Assembly: GCF_024748695.1 (NCBI RefSeq)
Contig: NZ_CP087176.1
Coordinates: 4,891,501 to 4,955,500 of the forward strand
Direction of reading: 5' to 3'
Length of the DNA stretch: 64,000 bases
Source: Pseudomonas sp. B21-040
GTDB taxonomy: Bacteria; Pseudomonadota; Gammaproteobacteria; Pseudomonadales; Pseudomonadaceae
Numbering within the stretch: position 1 is the first letter of the stretch; each line of letters starts with the position of its first letter. The translations under genes were made by a program, and so were the position numbers. Shown here piece after piece: positions 25,039 to 34,030 of the stretch. Under the pieces are notes generated by a model, which was not told the DNA's origin, did not search any database, and saw only the letters and a program-made list of their open reading frames with translations.

Positions 25039-25974
25039 TCAGACGCCAAACGTCTCGCGAATCAACGCATCCACTTCATCCGCCATCGGCGAAGTCGCCG
25101 GCCCCCACCGTGTCACCGCCAACGCCGCGGCCGCATTCGCCCGGCGTGCCGCCTCCAGCGCCGACAAGCCTTGCGCCAATCCGGCAACAAACACCCCGGC
25201 ATGTGCATCACCGGCGCCGTTGCTGTCTACTGCCGCCACCTTGAAACCCGGCACATGCTGACGATCGCCACGCTGGCTGATCCAGCACCCTTGCGGGCCA
25301 TCGCGAACCACCATCAGCACCTCGGCTGGCAGATGATCGACCAAGCGATCCAGCGCCTCGGCAATGTCCGGCGCGCCGGTAAAGCGCAGCGCTTCGACAC
25401 TGTTGCTGGTCCAGATATCGATGCGCGCCAGCAAGGCTTGCATCAATGGCTCATCCGGCGAATCCACCAGCGGGCCCGGATCGAACATCACAGTGATCTC
25501 TTTCGGCAGTTCCAACACCCAATCCACCAGCGCCTGAGCCTTGCCAACCTGCAGCAGGCTGTAGCCACTGACGTAGACAAAGTCGCCCGCCTGCGCCGGC
25601 ACACTTGCCAGGTCGCCAGCAGTCAACTCGCCTTCGGCACCGATGTAGGAAATGAAACTGCGCTCGGCCGACGCTTCCGTCACCGCGACGCACAATCCCG
25701 TGTCCCGTTCAGCGCGGTGGGCGATGCCGATCCGGATGCCTTCAGCGCTCATCGCCTCACGCGCCAGGTCGCCGAAACGACCAGTGCCGTGACGTCCGAG
25801 GTAAACCACGGCCAGGCCATTACGCTGCGCGGCAGCCATCACATTGAAGCCACCGCCGGCTTCGAAACTGGCGGACCGGGCCAATACATCGCCGCCCGCC
25901 TGCGGCAGTTTATCCACGGCCATGACCAGGTCGATGATGACCTGGCCGGTGTGCAGCAATCTAGGCATGAGCAT
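25039..25974 (-). CDS. PfkB family carbohydrate kinase (YegV-like)
   Basis: This 311-residue ribokinase-fold protein has the N-terminal glycine motif FEAGGGFNVMAAAQRNG and the C-terminal catalytic motif VDSNGAGDAHAGVFVAG with its Asp base. It is the last gene of the cluster GntR, ADP-ribosylglycohydrolase, permease, kinase, which parallels E. coli yegTUVW, where yegV encodes a PfkB kinase. By inference it phosphorylates the sugar released by the hydrolase. Starts at 25974 and 25968 (MLMPRLL) are both possible. Either overlaps the end of the permease gene, so translation is coupled. Confidence 0.87.
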   Translation of the reverse strand: MLMPRLLHTGQVIIDLVMAVDKLPQAGGDVLARSASFEAGGGFNVMAAAQRNGLAVVYLGRHGTGRFGDLAREAMSAEGIRIGIAHRAERDTGLCVAVTEASAERSFISYIGAEGELTAGDLASVPAQAGDFVYVSGYSLLQVGKAQALVDWVLELPKEITVMFDPGPLVDSPDEPLMQALLARIDIWTSNSVEALRFTGAPDIAEALDRLVDHLPAEVLMVVRDGPQGCWISQRGDRQHVPGFKVAAVDSNGAGDAHAGVFVAGLAQGLSALEAARRANAAAALAVTRWGPATSPMADEVDALIRETFGV

Positions 25975-27427
25975 TCTCGGTCATGGCGGCGCGGCGATCT
26001 TTTGCGCCGCCGAGTACCCAGTAGATCCCGCCGGCCACCAGGAAGGTTACGATCCAGCCCAGGCCGTTATGACCCAGCCACGAATCGGACAGGAAGCCGC
26101 GGAACCACACAGTTTGTTCGGTGGTGCCGATGGTGGTGAAACTGAAGCCCAGCACGATCGCCACCGCCCACGCCCCGAACGCGCGCCATTCGATACCGCC
26201 GCTGTACCAGTAAGCGCTGCTCGGGCTGACGTCGAGCAGATCTTTGGGGCTGTAGTAGTGACGGTGAATCAGGTCGACGACGAAGATCCCGACCCACGCG
26301 GTGATCGGTACCGCCAGCAAGGAAATGAAGGTAATGAACGGGCCGTAGAAGCTGTCTGCAATCAGCATGAAGTAGATCGAACCGGCGAAGATCGCGACGA
26401 TATCGACCACCACGGCGTGCACGCGCTTGACCTTCAGACCGAGGGTCAACGTGGTCAGCCCGGCGGAGTACACCGACAGGTTGTTCGACAGCAGTAACCC
26501 GCCGAACGCCGTGATCAGGTACGGCACCGCCATCCAGGTCGGCAGCATGTCGCGGATCGCGACGATCGGGTCGGTGGCCGAGGCCAGGTCGTTGTTACCC
26601 ACCGACAGCAGGCCGCCGAGGGTGATCAGCAACACCAGCGGAATCCCCGCGCCGAACGCTGCCGAGGCCACGAGGCGCACGGCTTTGACGCTGCGATGCT
26701 GGTAGCGCGACATGTCGGCACCGGCGTTGGCCCAACCGATCCCGGTGCCGGCGGCCATGGTGCCGACGCCGATGATCATCGCGCTCAACGGCGCCGGCGT
26801 GGCGTTGAACACCGCACTCCAGTCGATGGTGGCGCAGAGGAAACCGCCGACCAGAATGTTCAACGCGCCGAACACCTAAGTCGCCCACTTCTGGATCACC
26901 AGCAACGTCGCGTGGCCGAGGCCGGACACCGACAACGTCAGCAGCACGAAAATCGCGATAAACACCAACGTCAGGACCGGCGCGCTTTTGGCTTCTACCG
27001 GCGAGCCGAACAGGATCGAGCAGAGCGACAACAGCACGAACGCGGCGGTGGTGGTGTTGACGGTTTCCCAACCCAGACGCGACATCAGCGAGACCAGGGT
27101 CGGACCGATGTTGCCGCGCACACCGAAGATCGCGCGCGACAAGGTCAGGCTCGGTGCGCGACCACGACGGCCGGCGATGGAGATGATCCCGACGACGGCG
27201 AAGGAACCGGCGGCGCCAAGGATCGCGACGATGATCGCCTGCCAGATCGCCAGCCCCCGAAACGCCACCAGCGTGGCACCCAGCGGCAGGCCGAGGATGG
27301 AAATGTTCGCGGCGAACCAGACCCAGAACAGTTGCAGCGGATGACCGTTGCACTCCGCTTCCGGCACCGGTTCGATGCCGCGTGTTTCCAGTTGCCCGGC
27401 ACTTTGCCCGGCGGTTGATGAACTCAT
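25961..27427 (-). pseudogene. Cytosine-permease-type (NCS1) transporter with in-frame stop
   Basis: Two adjacent frames read in the same phase make one 488-codon NCS1 permease (MSSSTAGQSAGQLETRGIEP at the start, ITAFGGLLLSNNLSVYSAGL near the middle). They are broken by a TAG at 26876-26878 in QKWAT-stop-VFGALNILVGG. The expected residue at such a position is Tyr, so one C-to-G change (TAC to TAG) explains it. The rest shows no frameshift or decay. The next codon is GTG, but it has no ribosome-binding site, so a second independent gene is unlikely. It is either a recent null allele, a sequencing error or, less likely, a suppressed stop. Homologs import nucleobases or nucleosides. Confidence 0.85.
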
Positions 27428-27507
27428 GAAAATGCTCCTGTTGCCATTTTTGTGGTTGTGGGCAATGACGGAAGTTGCGGTGGAAAATTCAAATAGGTGG
27501 CGCGCCC

Positions 27508-27573
27508 ATCGCGGGCAAGCCCGCTCCCACAGGGGATGCATCGTACTTGTGGGAGCGGGCTTGCCCGCGAAGG
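27508..27573. repeat. REP-type inverted repeat (GCGGGCAAGCCCGCTCCCACA family)
   Basis: The arms ATCGCGGGCAAGCCCGCTCC... and TGTGGGAGCGGGCTTGCCCG... are separated by only 16 bases. The element lies between the ADP-ribosylglycohydrolase and permease genes, inside a presumed operon. Confidence 0.88.
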
Positions 27574-27584
27574 CGTCAGCGCGG

Positions 27585-28583
27585 TCAGCGCAAGGCCAAC
27601 AGCCCCTGCACCAACGGTTCCAGCTCCAGATCGTTGACCGCTTTGACCGTGTCGATCATCGCCGCTGGCCAACTCCCGAGGCCCAGGCAGGCCCCGAGCA
27701 TGGCGCCGAGAATCGCCGCGATGGTGTCGGTATCGCCGCCTAAACCGGCGGCCATGCACACGGCTTCGAAGGCGCTCATCTCGCCGATGGCCACTTGCTG
27801 AGCCAGGGCAAACGACACCACCACCGACTCCTGCGAGGCTACCGAAGTACCGATCACGTCATACAGCAGATCTGCCAGCAAAGCCTTGTCACTGTCGACA
27901 CTGATGCTGCGCGCCCAACTGATGCGCGAAGCCATCCGCCCGCCCGCCACCCAGTGGCCATGACCTTCGGCTTTTTGAGCGATTTGCTGACCGAGGTTCA
28001 ATGCCTCGCCCAGGTCCATGCCATTGATCCCGGCCGAAACCACCGCCGCCACCGCCGCTGCGCTGGAGATGCCCAGCGTGGTGTTGTGGGTGACCTGACA
28101 GGCCTGCACCACGGCGTCGATAAAGCGCTCAGGGTCGGCGACATCCGCCGCAATCCCGATCGGCGTAATACGCATCGCGGCGCCATTGGTGGTGCCATAG
28201 CGCCCCGCCTCTTCAGGCGAATGACCCGCCAGGATCATCTCGATCGCCCGCTTGGTCGAAGGCCCGAGCAAGTCTTGCGAGCCCTTGGCCTGCATCTCGG
28301 CTTCCCATTCGATCAGGCGTTGCGCAAGCATCGACGGCTCGATCCTGCCCTTCCCTTCAACCAACAACTGCCCGACCAGCATTGCCTGTTCAGTGTCGTC
28401 GGTGATCGAACCTTTGGGCATGTTGGCGGCGATGGGTTGATCGGGGCCGGCATCCTGCAAATCGGTGATTTCGCCGAAGCGGGCCTTGATCTCGGTACGG
28501 CTCAGCGATTGGGTCGGCATGCCCAGCGCGTCGCCCAGGGCCAGTCCGTAGAACGCGCCCAGGGCACGATTGAGCGCGGTCAT
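27585..28583 (-). CDS. ADP-ribosylglycohydrolase family protein (YegU-like)
   Basis: This 332-residue protein has the magnesium-binding motifs of the ADP-ribosylglycohydrolase/DraG family: GDALGMPTQSL, ITDDTEQAMLV and GGDTDTIAAILGAMLGA. The ATG at 28583 (MTALNRALGAFYGLALGDALG) overlaps the stop of the upstream GntR gene by four bases; the longer frame to 28763 lies within the GntR gene and was rejected. In the yegTUVW-like arrangement the enzyme probably cleaves an N-glycosidic bond of an imported nucleoside-like compound instead of de-ADP-ribosylating proteins. That substrate assignment is inference. Confidence 0.88.
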   Translation of the reverse strand: MTALNRALGAFYGLALGDALGMPTQSLSRTEIKARFGEITDLQDAGPDQPIAANMPKGSITDDTEQAMLVGQLLVEGKGRIEPSMLAQRLIEWEAEMQAKGSQDLLGPSTKRAIEMILAGHSPEEAGRYGTTNGAAMRITPIGIAADVADPERFIDAVVQACQVTHNTTLGISSAAAVAAVVSAGINGMDLGEALNLGQQIAQKAEGHGHWVAGGRMASRISWARSISVDSDKALLADLLYDVIGTSVASQESVVVSFALAQQVAIGEMSAFEAVCMAAGLGGDTDTIAAILGAMLGACLGLGSWPAAMIDTVKAVNDLELEPLVQGLLALR

Positions 28584-29293
28584 GAAGAAGTTCCAAATTG
28601 CAGGTGCAGGCGAAAATGCACGGGGTCGAGCAGGCTTTCGACCTGTTCCATGAAGCGGTTTTGCCGGTCGTAGGTGGTGCGCAACGCTTTGAGGAACACC
28701 GTGCCGACCGGACGGCCCAGCAACTCGGCGTCTTCGGCATTCAAGGGTTCTGCGCCGATCCATTGATCGCCGCGCTCGCCGATGTAGCCGTAAGCGGCCA
28801 GAGTGATGGTCAGGGAGTTGTCGATCAGGCCAACACGCGGCAGGCTTTCCAGGCCTCCAGTGGCGGGCATCAATGAGCGTTCGAGGGAAACCAGCGTGCC
28901 GTCGTTGGAGCGGCGACGACGGTCGAGGGTGATGAACTGGTCGGTGCCAAAGCGTGGCAGCAGATCGGGACGGGTGACCGCCTCCAGCCGCAGCACTTCG
29001 GTGTTGATCAGCGCGCCGCTGTCGGCCAGTGCCTGCGCCCAGCCACTGCGCTGATCGAGCACCACACCGTCGAAGGTGACGATGGAACCGACCCCGCTTT
29101 GCGTCGCGATGTAGTTGCGCCGTTTCAACTCGGCCAGGGCTTCACGCAGCGTACCTCGGCTGACTTTGAATTCTTGAGCCAACTGATGCTCGCCCGGCAG
29201 CAGAAAGCCGTCCTCCATGAGGCCGCTTTCGATGCGCCGGATGAGTTCGTCGACCACCCGTTGTTTCTTGTCAAATCGTACCTGTCTAATCAT
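28580..29293 (-). CDS. GntR/HutC family regulator with UTRA domain (YegW-like)
   Basis: This 237-residue regulator has a GntR winged helix at about residues 5-70 (LMEDGFLLPGEHQLAQEFKVSRGTLREALAELKRR) and a UTRA effector domain after it (about 85-230). The ATG at 29293 is preferred over a TTG at 29299. A TTGTAC / GTAC half-site pair straddles the start codon and may be the autoregulatory operator. It heads the cluster of hydrolase, permease and kinase and parallels E. coli yegW. The effector is probably the imported glycoside or its phosphorylated sugar. Confidence 0.87.
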   Translation of the reverse strand: MIRQVRFDKKQRVVDELIRRIESGLMEDGFLLPGEHQLAQEFKVSRGTLREALAELKRRNYIATQSGVGSIVTFDGVVLDQRSGWAQALADSGALINTEVLRLEAVTRPDLLPRFGTDQFITLDRRRRSNDGTLVSLERSLMPATGGLESLPRVGLIDNSLTITLAAYGYIGERGDQWIGAEPLNAEDAELLGRPVGTVFLKALRTTYDRQNRFMEQVESLLDPVHFRLHLQFGTSS

Positions 29294-29366
29294 GTACAAA
29301 GTGATAACCGAAACGGGCGACGGCGGGCAAGGGATATTTCAGGGAAGTGACGGGAGGCGCCGCACC

Positions 29367-29475
29367 TGATCGTTCCTACGCTCCGCGTGGGAATGCCTCA
29401 ACGGACGCTCTGCGTCCGCTCTTGGGACGCGGAGCGTCCCTGGCTGCGTTCCCACGCAGAGCGTGGGAACGATCA
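29367..29475. repeat. Inverted repeat (CGTTCCYACGCTCYGCGTGGGAA family)
   Basis: TGATCGTTCCTACGCTCCGC... at the left and its inverse form ending GGGAACGATCA at the right flank a second internal palindrome (GGACGCTCTGCGTCC and GGGACGCGGAGCGTCCC). The family is distinct from the TGTAGGAGC elements. It lies between araH and the GntR gene, so it may act as a transcription boundary. Confidence 0.75.
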
Positions 29476-29488
29476 GTCAGCAAGAATC

Positions 29489-30460
29489 TCAGCGTTGCTT
29501 GAGGCGGTCGATGACAACGGCCAGCAGCAAAATCGAACCGCGAATCACGTACTGGTAAAACGTGTCGATGTTCTTCAGGTTCATCGCATTCTCGATGATC
29601 GCCAAAATCAGCACCCCGGCAATCACGTGCCGGATCATGCCGATCCCGCCACTGAGCGACACGCCGCCCAACACACAGGCCGAAATCACCGTCAGCTCAA
29701 AACCCTGGCCAATCATCGGCTGGCCGGAGGTCATGCGCGAAGCCAGAATCACCCCGGCCAACGCCCCGATCACGCCATGCACGGCAAAGATAATGATCTT
29801 TGTCCGATCAACGTTGACCCCTGCCAGCAAGGCCGCTTCCTGGTTACCGCCGATGGCCATGGTGTTGCGCCCATAGGTGGTGTAGTTCAACAGCCAGCCG
29901 AAAAACAAAAAGCAGACAATGGTGATCAGGATCGGCACCGGCACGCCAAACAACTGGCCGTTACCGAAGACGAAGAACTGCTCTTGCGAAACGCCGACCG
30001 CTTTACCGTTGGCGAAGATGTACGCCAGACCGCGAACGATTTGCATGGTTGCCAGCGTGGTGATCAACGCGTTGACCCGCAACTTGGCGATCACGATCCC
30101 GTTGATCAACCCGACAATCAGCCCCATGAACAGCGCCGCCACCACACCGAGAAATACGCTGTTGGTGTCGCGCATCACCACTGCCGCCACCACGCCGGCG
30201 CAGGCAATCACCGAGCCCACCGACAAGTCGAAGTGCCCGGACGCCAGGCAATACAACATCGTGCACGCGGCAATCCCGGTGGTCGAAATCGCCAGGCCCA
30301 GGCCGCGCATGTTCAGCGGCGAGAGGAAGTTGTCGATCAGCAACGTACACAGGACGAAAATCCCGACCGCCGCCAGCAGCATCACCCAGTCATCGAGAAA
30401 GCGCCGCAGGTCGAGCGGTTTGCGCTGGGTCGGCAAAGTGTTGTTTTGGGTTGTCATCAT
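29489..30460 (-). CDS. araH: Sugar ABC transporter permease, AraH-type
   Basis: This 323-residue inner-membrane permease of the ribose/arabinose/galactose family has about eight to ten spans. AGVVAAVVMRDTNSVFLG and the C-terminal GGVSLSGGIGMIRHVIAGVLILAIIENAMNLKN are typical of this permease class. It forms the channel with AraG and AraF for L-arabinose and, in pseudomonads, D-galactose. GAGAGG lies five bases upstream of the ATG at 30460; an in-frame GTG at 30466 is less likely because it would overlap that site. It ends the SDR-araF-araG-araH transcript. Confidence 0.9.
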   Translation of the reverse strand: MMTTQNNTLPTQRKPLDLRRFLDDWVMLLAAVGIFVLCTLLIDNFLSPLNMRGLGLAISTTGIAACTMLYCLASGHFDLSVGSVIACAGVVAAVVMRDTNSVFLGVVAALFMGLIVGLINGIVIAKLRVNALITTLATMQIVRGLAYIFANGKAVGVSQEQFFVFGNGQLFGVPVPILITIVCFLFFGWLLNYTTYGRNTMAIGGNQEAALLAGVNVDRTKIIIFAVHGVIGALAGVILASRMTSGQPMIGQGFELTVISACVLGGVSLSGGIGMIRHVIAGVLILAIIENAMNLKNIDTFYQYVIRGSILLLAVVIDRLKQR

Positions 30461-30469
30461 AGTCACCTC

Positions 30470-32014
30470 TCAGTTCGCCACGCCGTCAGCGCGTTGGCGC
30501 GGCAAAGCCAGTTGCAGCAGATTGGATTCGTTGGCCTCGGCGCGAGACACCTCGCCGCGCATCGCGCCTTCGCAGAGCACCAGAATACGGTCGGAAATGC
30601 CCATCACTTCCATCAGGTCGCTGGACACCACAATCACCGCGATGCCGCTTTCGGCCAGGTTATGGATGATCTGGTAAATTTCGGCTTTAGCACCAATGTC
30701 GATACCGCGAGTCGGTTCATCCAGCAGCAGGACTTTCATCGGCATCGATAGCCAGCGACCCAGAATGGCCTTCTGCTGATTGCCGCCGGACAGGTACATG
30801 ATTTTTTGCTGGGCGCTCGGCGTCTTCACCTTCAGCGCCTTGATCTGTTTGTCGGCGTTGCCCTTTTCCCACAGGCCACGCAACAGGCAGCCGAAGGTGG
30901 AGTGCGCACCGCGAGCGCTAATGTTGATGTTCTCGGCGACACTGGCGAGCGGCAGGATCCCCTCCTTCTTACGGTCCTCAGGGCACAGCAGCACACCGGC
31001 CGCGATGGCATCGCGGGGTGAACGCAGTTTCAATTCATGGCCCCGTAATTCCAGGCGCCCGGCGGTGTTGCGCTCCAGTCCGCTGAGCAAGCGGAACAAC
31101 TCTGTGCGCCCCGCGCCGACCAGGCCGAACAACCCCAGGATCTCGCCTTTGTGCGCCTCGAAACTGACCGGTTCACGCAAGCCTGGCCCCAGCAGTCCTT
31201 CGACTTTAAGCGCCACTGCACCCCGTTTCCGGGGTCGGTAATCGTAGATGTCCTGAATATCGCGACCGACCATGCACGTGACCAATTGATCGTGGGTCAG
31301 CTCGCGCATGTCTTCGAACGTGCGTACGTAACGGCCGTCCTTGAACACCGTCACGGCGTTGCAGATGCGGAACACTTCTTCCATGCGATGGGAGACGTAG
31401 AGCACCACTTTGCCTTCATCGCGCAGGCGCCCGATGATCGCCATCAAACGGTCGATTTCTCGCGCCGACAGGCTGCTGGTGGGTTCGTCGAACGCGATCA
31501 CATGAGCACCACGGGACAGTGCCTTGGCGATTTCCACCAATTGGCGCTGACCAAGGGACAGGCGCCCGACCTTCTCTTGCGGATCAATTTCATCGGCCAG
31601 CCCCTTAAGACAGGCCAGCGCTTGTTGGCGCAAGGCGCCGCGATTGATCAAGCCGAAACTGGCAGGCAGATGCCCCAGGAACAGGTTTTCCGCGACGGTC
31701 ATTTCGGGCACCAGGTGCAGCTCCTGATGGATCACCGCGACGCGGCTGGCGATGCTGTCGGCGGTGGACTTGAAGACCATCGTCTGCTCGCCGATCTGCA
31801 GGGCGCCACTGCTTGGAGAGTAGGCGCCGCCGAGTATTTTCAGCAGCGTGGATTTGCCGGCACCGTTTTCGCCCATCAAGGCGTGAACCTGCCCCGGATG
31901 CGCGACGAAGCTGATGCCATCCAGCGCCTTCACGCCGGGAAAGGTCTTGCCGATCCCGTTGAAACGCAGGCTGCCGCCAACGCTGTGTTCGTGTGTCTGT
32001 AGTTGCGCGTGCAT
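30470..32014 (-). CDS. araG: Sugar ABC transporter ATP-binding protein, AraG-type
   Basis: This 514-residue protein contains two ABC domains. The first has Walker A GENGAGKSTLLKIL, signature LSLGQRQLVEIAKAL and Walker B VIAFDEPTSS. The second has the degenerate loop GLVGAGRTELFRLL, signature LSGGNQQKAILGRWL and Walker B VLLLDEPTRGIDIG. The unusual second Walker A (GAGRTE in place of GKST) is normal for AraG/RbsA/MglA. It energises import with AraH and AraF. It lies 66 bases downstream of araF and nine bases upstream of araH. Confidence 0.93.
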   Translation of the reverse strand: MHAQLQTHEHSVGGSLRFNGIGKTFPGVKALDGISFVAHPGQVHALMGENGAGKSTLLKILGGAYSPSSGALQIGEQTMVFKSTADSIASRVAVIHQELHLVPEMTVAENLFLGHLPASFGLINRGALRQQALACLKGLADEIDPQEKVGRLSLGQRQLVEIAKALSRGAHVIAFDEPTSSLSAREIDRLMAIIGRLRDEGKVVLYVSHRMEEVFRICNAVTVFKDGRYVRTFEDMRELTHDQLVTCMVGRDIQDIYDYRPRKRGAVALKVEGLLGPGLREPVSFEAHKGEILGLFGLVGAGRTELFRLLSGLERNTAGRLELRGHELKLRSPRDAIAAGVLLCPEDRKKEGILPLASVAENINISARGAHSTFGCLLRGLWEKGNADKQIKALKVKTPSAQQKIMYLSGGNQQKAILGRWLSMPMKVLLLDEPTRGIDIGAKAEIYQIIHNLAESGIAVIVVSSDLMEVMGISDRILVLCEGAMRGEVSRAEANESNLLQLALPRQRADGVAN

Positions 32015-32080
32015 AAAACCACCTCTTCACACAGGTCAGGCAGCCCCGTCGCCAGGGCCGCCGTTGAACTCAACCAGCCG

Positions 32081-33085
32081 TTAATTCCAGAGGCCGATCT
32101 TTTCCAGTTCCTGCTTGAAGTTGTCGCGCGTGATCAGTGTCACGTCGTCCATGGCGGTGTACTTTGCCGGTTCGGTGCCGGTGGTGACCCACTCGTACAT
32201 CATGCTGGCGGTGTTGTAGCCCTCGATGTGGGGGCTGGGCAGCATCGAGCCGAAGAAACCGCTGTCAGGTTTCTTCAGTTCACCGATGGCGTCGGTGCCG
32301 TTGATGCCGATTCCGATGACGTTGGCCGCGGCAAAACCGGCGCTTTCGGTGGCGCGCACGCCGCCGAGCACGGTGTTGTCGTTCATGCCGCCGATGATCA
32401 GGTTTTTCGCCGCACCCGGCAGTTTCACCAGTGCCGAGTTGGTGGCGTCCATGCTGCCCGGTACGTCGAGGGTTTTCAGCGCCGAGAACAGGATGTGGTC
32501 CTTGGGCATGCCGGCGTCTTCCAGCGCCTTGACCGAACCGTCGGTGCGTTTCTTGCCGGTGTCGAGTTCGTTGTAGGTGTTGATCACCGCATAGGTGTCT
32601 TTCCAGTCCCAGCCGCGTTTTTTCGCTTCGGTGGCCATGGCGTGGCCTTGTTTCTGACCGACTTCAAAGGCGGCCATGCCGAGGTACGGAACGTCCTCCA
32701 TGAACTTGCCGCCAGCATCGACAAAGCGGTCATCGACGGCGATCACCTTCAAGCCGTTGAGCTTGGCCTTGGCCATGATCGCAGGGCCGAGGGACACGTC
32801 GGGCGGGCAAATCACGAAGCCCTTGGCACCGTTGGCGGCCAGGCTGTCGATGGCGGAGAGGGTTTTCTCGCCGTCCGGCACGGCGATTTTGATCAGGGTA
32901 AAGCCCTTCTCTTTGCCGGCTTTTTCAGCGAACGCCCATTCCGTCTGGAACCAGGGCTCTTCCGCTTGCTTGACCAGAAAACCGATTTTCACTTCCTCGG
33001 CCGCCAGCAACGTACTGCTCAGGCTGACCGCAGTAACCGCCAAAGCGGCACAGCACAGGGAACGGATCCCACGACGACGATTCAT
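32081..33085 (-). CDS. araF: L-arabinose/D-galactose periplasmic binding protein
   Basis: This 334-residue protein with a signal peptide (about residues 1-28, ending LAAEE) aligns closely with E. coli AraF: VKIGFLVKQAEEPWFQTEW, KIAVPDGEKTLSAIDSLAANGAKGFVIC, GMNDNTVLGGVRATE and GIGINGTDAIGEL are almost identical blocks. E. coli AraF binds arabinose and also galactose. Here the neighbours encode oxidative, not isomerase-based, sugar catabolism. The upstream gap holds a 14-base motif shared with the GntR/FCD gene promoter, so araF likely has its own regulated promoter in addition to readthrough from the dehydrogenase gene. Confidence 0.94.
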   Translation of the reverse strand: MNRRRGIRSLCCAALAVTAVSLSSTLLAAEEVKIGFLVKQAEEPWFQTEWAFAEKAGKEKGFTLIKIAVPDGEKTLSAIDSLAANGAKGFVICPPDVSLGPAIMAKAKLNGLKVIAVDDRFVDAGGKFMEDVPYLGMAAFEVGQKQGHAMATEAKKRGWDWKDTYAVINTYNELDTGKKRTDGSVKALEDAGMPKDHILFSALKTLDVPGSMDATNSALVKLPGAAKNLIIGGMNDNTVLGGVRATESAGFAAANVIGIGINGTDAIGELKKPDSGFFGSMLPSPHIEGYNTASMMYEWVTTGTEPAKYTAMDDVTLITRDNFKQELEKIGLWN

Positions 33086-33155
33086 AAGCAGACTCCTTGT
33101 TATTTTTTTTGAGCGTTATTTGAAAGCCGGTGCAAACGGTGAAGCTAATAGTCAT

Positions 33156-33170
33156 ATCGTATGATGATTG
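33156..33170. promoter_or_regulatory. Probable GntR/FCD operator upstream of araF
   Basis: ATCGTATGATGATT is identical over 14 bases (inverse orientation) to 35883-35896 in front of the GntR/FCD gene. It lies about 71 bases upstream of the araF start and overlaps a TCATA-TCG-TATGA palindrome at 33152-33164. Confidence 0.6.
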
Positions 33171-33201
33171 GCTTTCAGGCGTAATTCCGCGCCTGAAAGC
33201 C
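33170..33201. terminator. Hairpin between the sugar dehydrogenase and araF
   Basis: GGCTTTCAGGCG and CGCCTGAAAGCC form a perfect 12-base stem around about eight bases. On the minus strand no T-run follows, so it probably protects or attenuates the message between genes and does not terminate it fully; on the plus strand GTTTTGTT follows. Confidence 0.5.
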
Positions 33202-33208
33202 GTTTTGT

Positions 33209-34027
33209 TCAGTCGTGGTACATCACCGAGCGACCACCATCGATGGTGATGCACGACGCATTGATGAACGGCGCTTCATCACTGGCCAGGAAAACGGCGG
33301 TCATGGCCACTTCAATCGGCTGACCGATGCGGCGTGGTGGATGCAAATCAAAGGCGCGCTGACGCTCGGCGTGCGGATCGGCAAAACCGTTCCAGTAATC
33401 AACGTTCAGTTGGGTTTCGATATAGCCCGGCGCGATGGCGTTGACGCGAATGCCCTTGGGCGCGTATTCGATGCCGAGTGCGCGTGTCAGGCCGAGCAAG
33501 CCGTGCTTGGCCACCGGGTACGGGAAGCAGCCCGGAATGATGTGGGTGGAATGGGTCGAGGCAATGTTGATGATGCTGCCGATGCCTTGCTCGATCATTT
33601 GCGGCAGCACAGCCTTGCAACCGTACCAGGCGCCGTCGAGGTCGATGGCGAAGCAGCGGCGCCAATCTTCTTCAGTCATTTGCAGTGGATCGCGGAACAC
33701 GTTGACCCCGGCGCAGTTGACCAACACGTCGATTCGCCCGTGAAGGTCGATCGCCAGCCTGACCATGGCGTGCAGGTCTTGCTGGCTCGACACGTCGGCC
33801 TTGATCGCCACCACATCGGCGCCCTGCTCACGCCAATGCGCCGCGACTTTCTCGACTTTTTCGGCCTGGATGTCGCTGATGATCAGCTTGGCCTGCTGCG
33901 ATGCGAACGTCGCGACGATGGCCTCGCCAATACCCTGGGCGGCACCGGTCAGCAGGACCACTTTGTTTTTAAGACGCTCGCCTTTGGGCGGTTCAGGCAC
34001 CGGCGGCAAGGAAAGGGGTTCAGCCAT
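33209..34027 (-). CDS. SDR family galactose/arabinose 1-dehydrogenase
   Basis: This 272-residue SDR has NAD-binding motif TGAAQGIGE near residue 30, NCAGVN, and catalytic residues in NIASTHSTH and YPVAKHG. The proline-rich N-terminus (MAEPLSLPPVPEPPKGERLK) is characteristic of the aldose 1-dehydrogenases next to araFGH-type transporters in Pseudomonas and Burkholderia. By context it oxidises D-galactose and/or L-arabinose to the aldonolactone that the SMP-30 protein then opens. Its promoter is a near copy of that of dgoK. GGAG lies nine bases before the ATG and inside a short upstream reading frame. Confidence 0.85.
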   Translation of the reverse strand: MAEPLSLPPVPEPPKGERLKNKVVLLTGAAQGIGEAIVATFASQQAKLIISDIQAEKVEKVAAHWREQGADVVAIKADVSSQQDLHAMVRLAIDLHGRIDVLVNCAGVNVFRDPLQMTEEDWRRCFAIDLDGAWYGCKAVLPQMIEQGIGSIINIASTHSTHIIPGCFPYPVAKHGLLGLTRALGIEYAPKGIRVNAIAPGYIETQLNVDYWNGFADPHAERQRAFDLHPPRRIGQPIEVAMTAVFLASDEAPFINASCITIDGGRSVMYHD

Positions 34028-34030
34028 GAA

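Noticed and set aside
25961..26875. Separate 304-residue permease starting at GTG 26875
   Set aside because: It lacks a ribosome-binding site and begins mid-way in the permease fold, in frame with the upstream part. It is the 3' portion of one interrupted gene.
24937..27573. CRISPR array from repeated GCGGGCAAGCCCGCTCCCACA units
   Set aside because: The units occur as inverted pairs at isolated intergenic sites without regular spacers or cas genes; they are REP elements.
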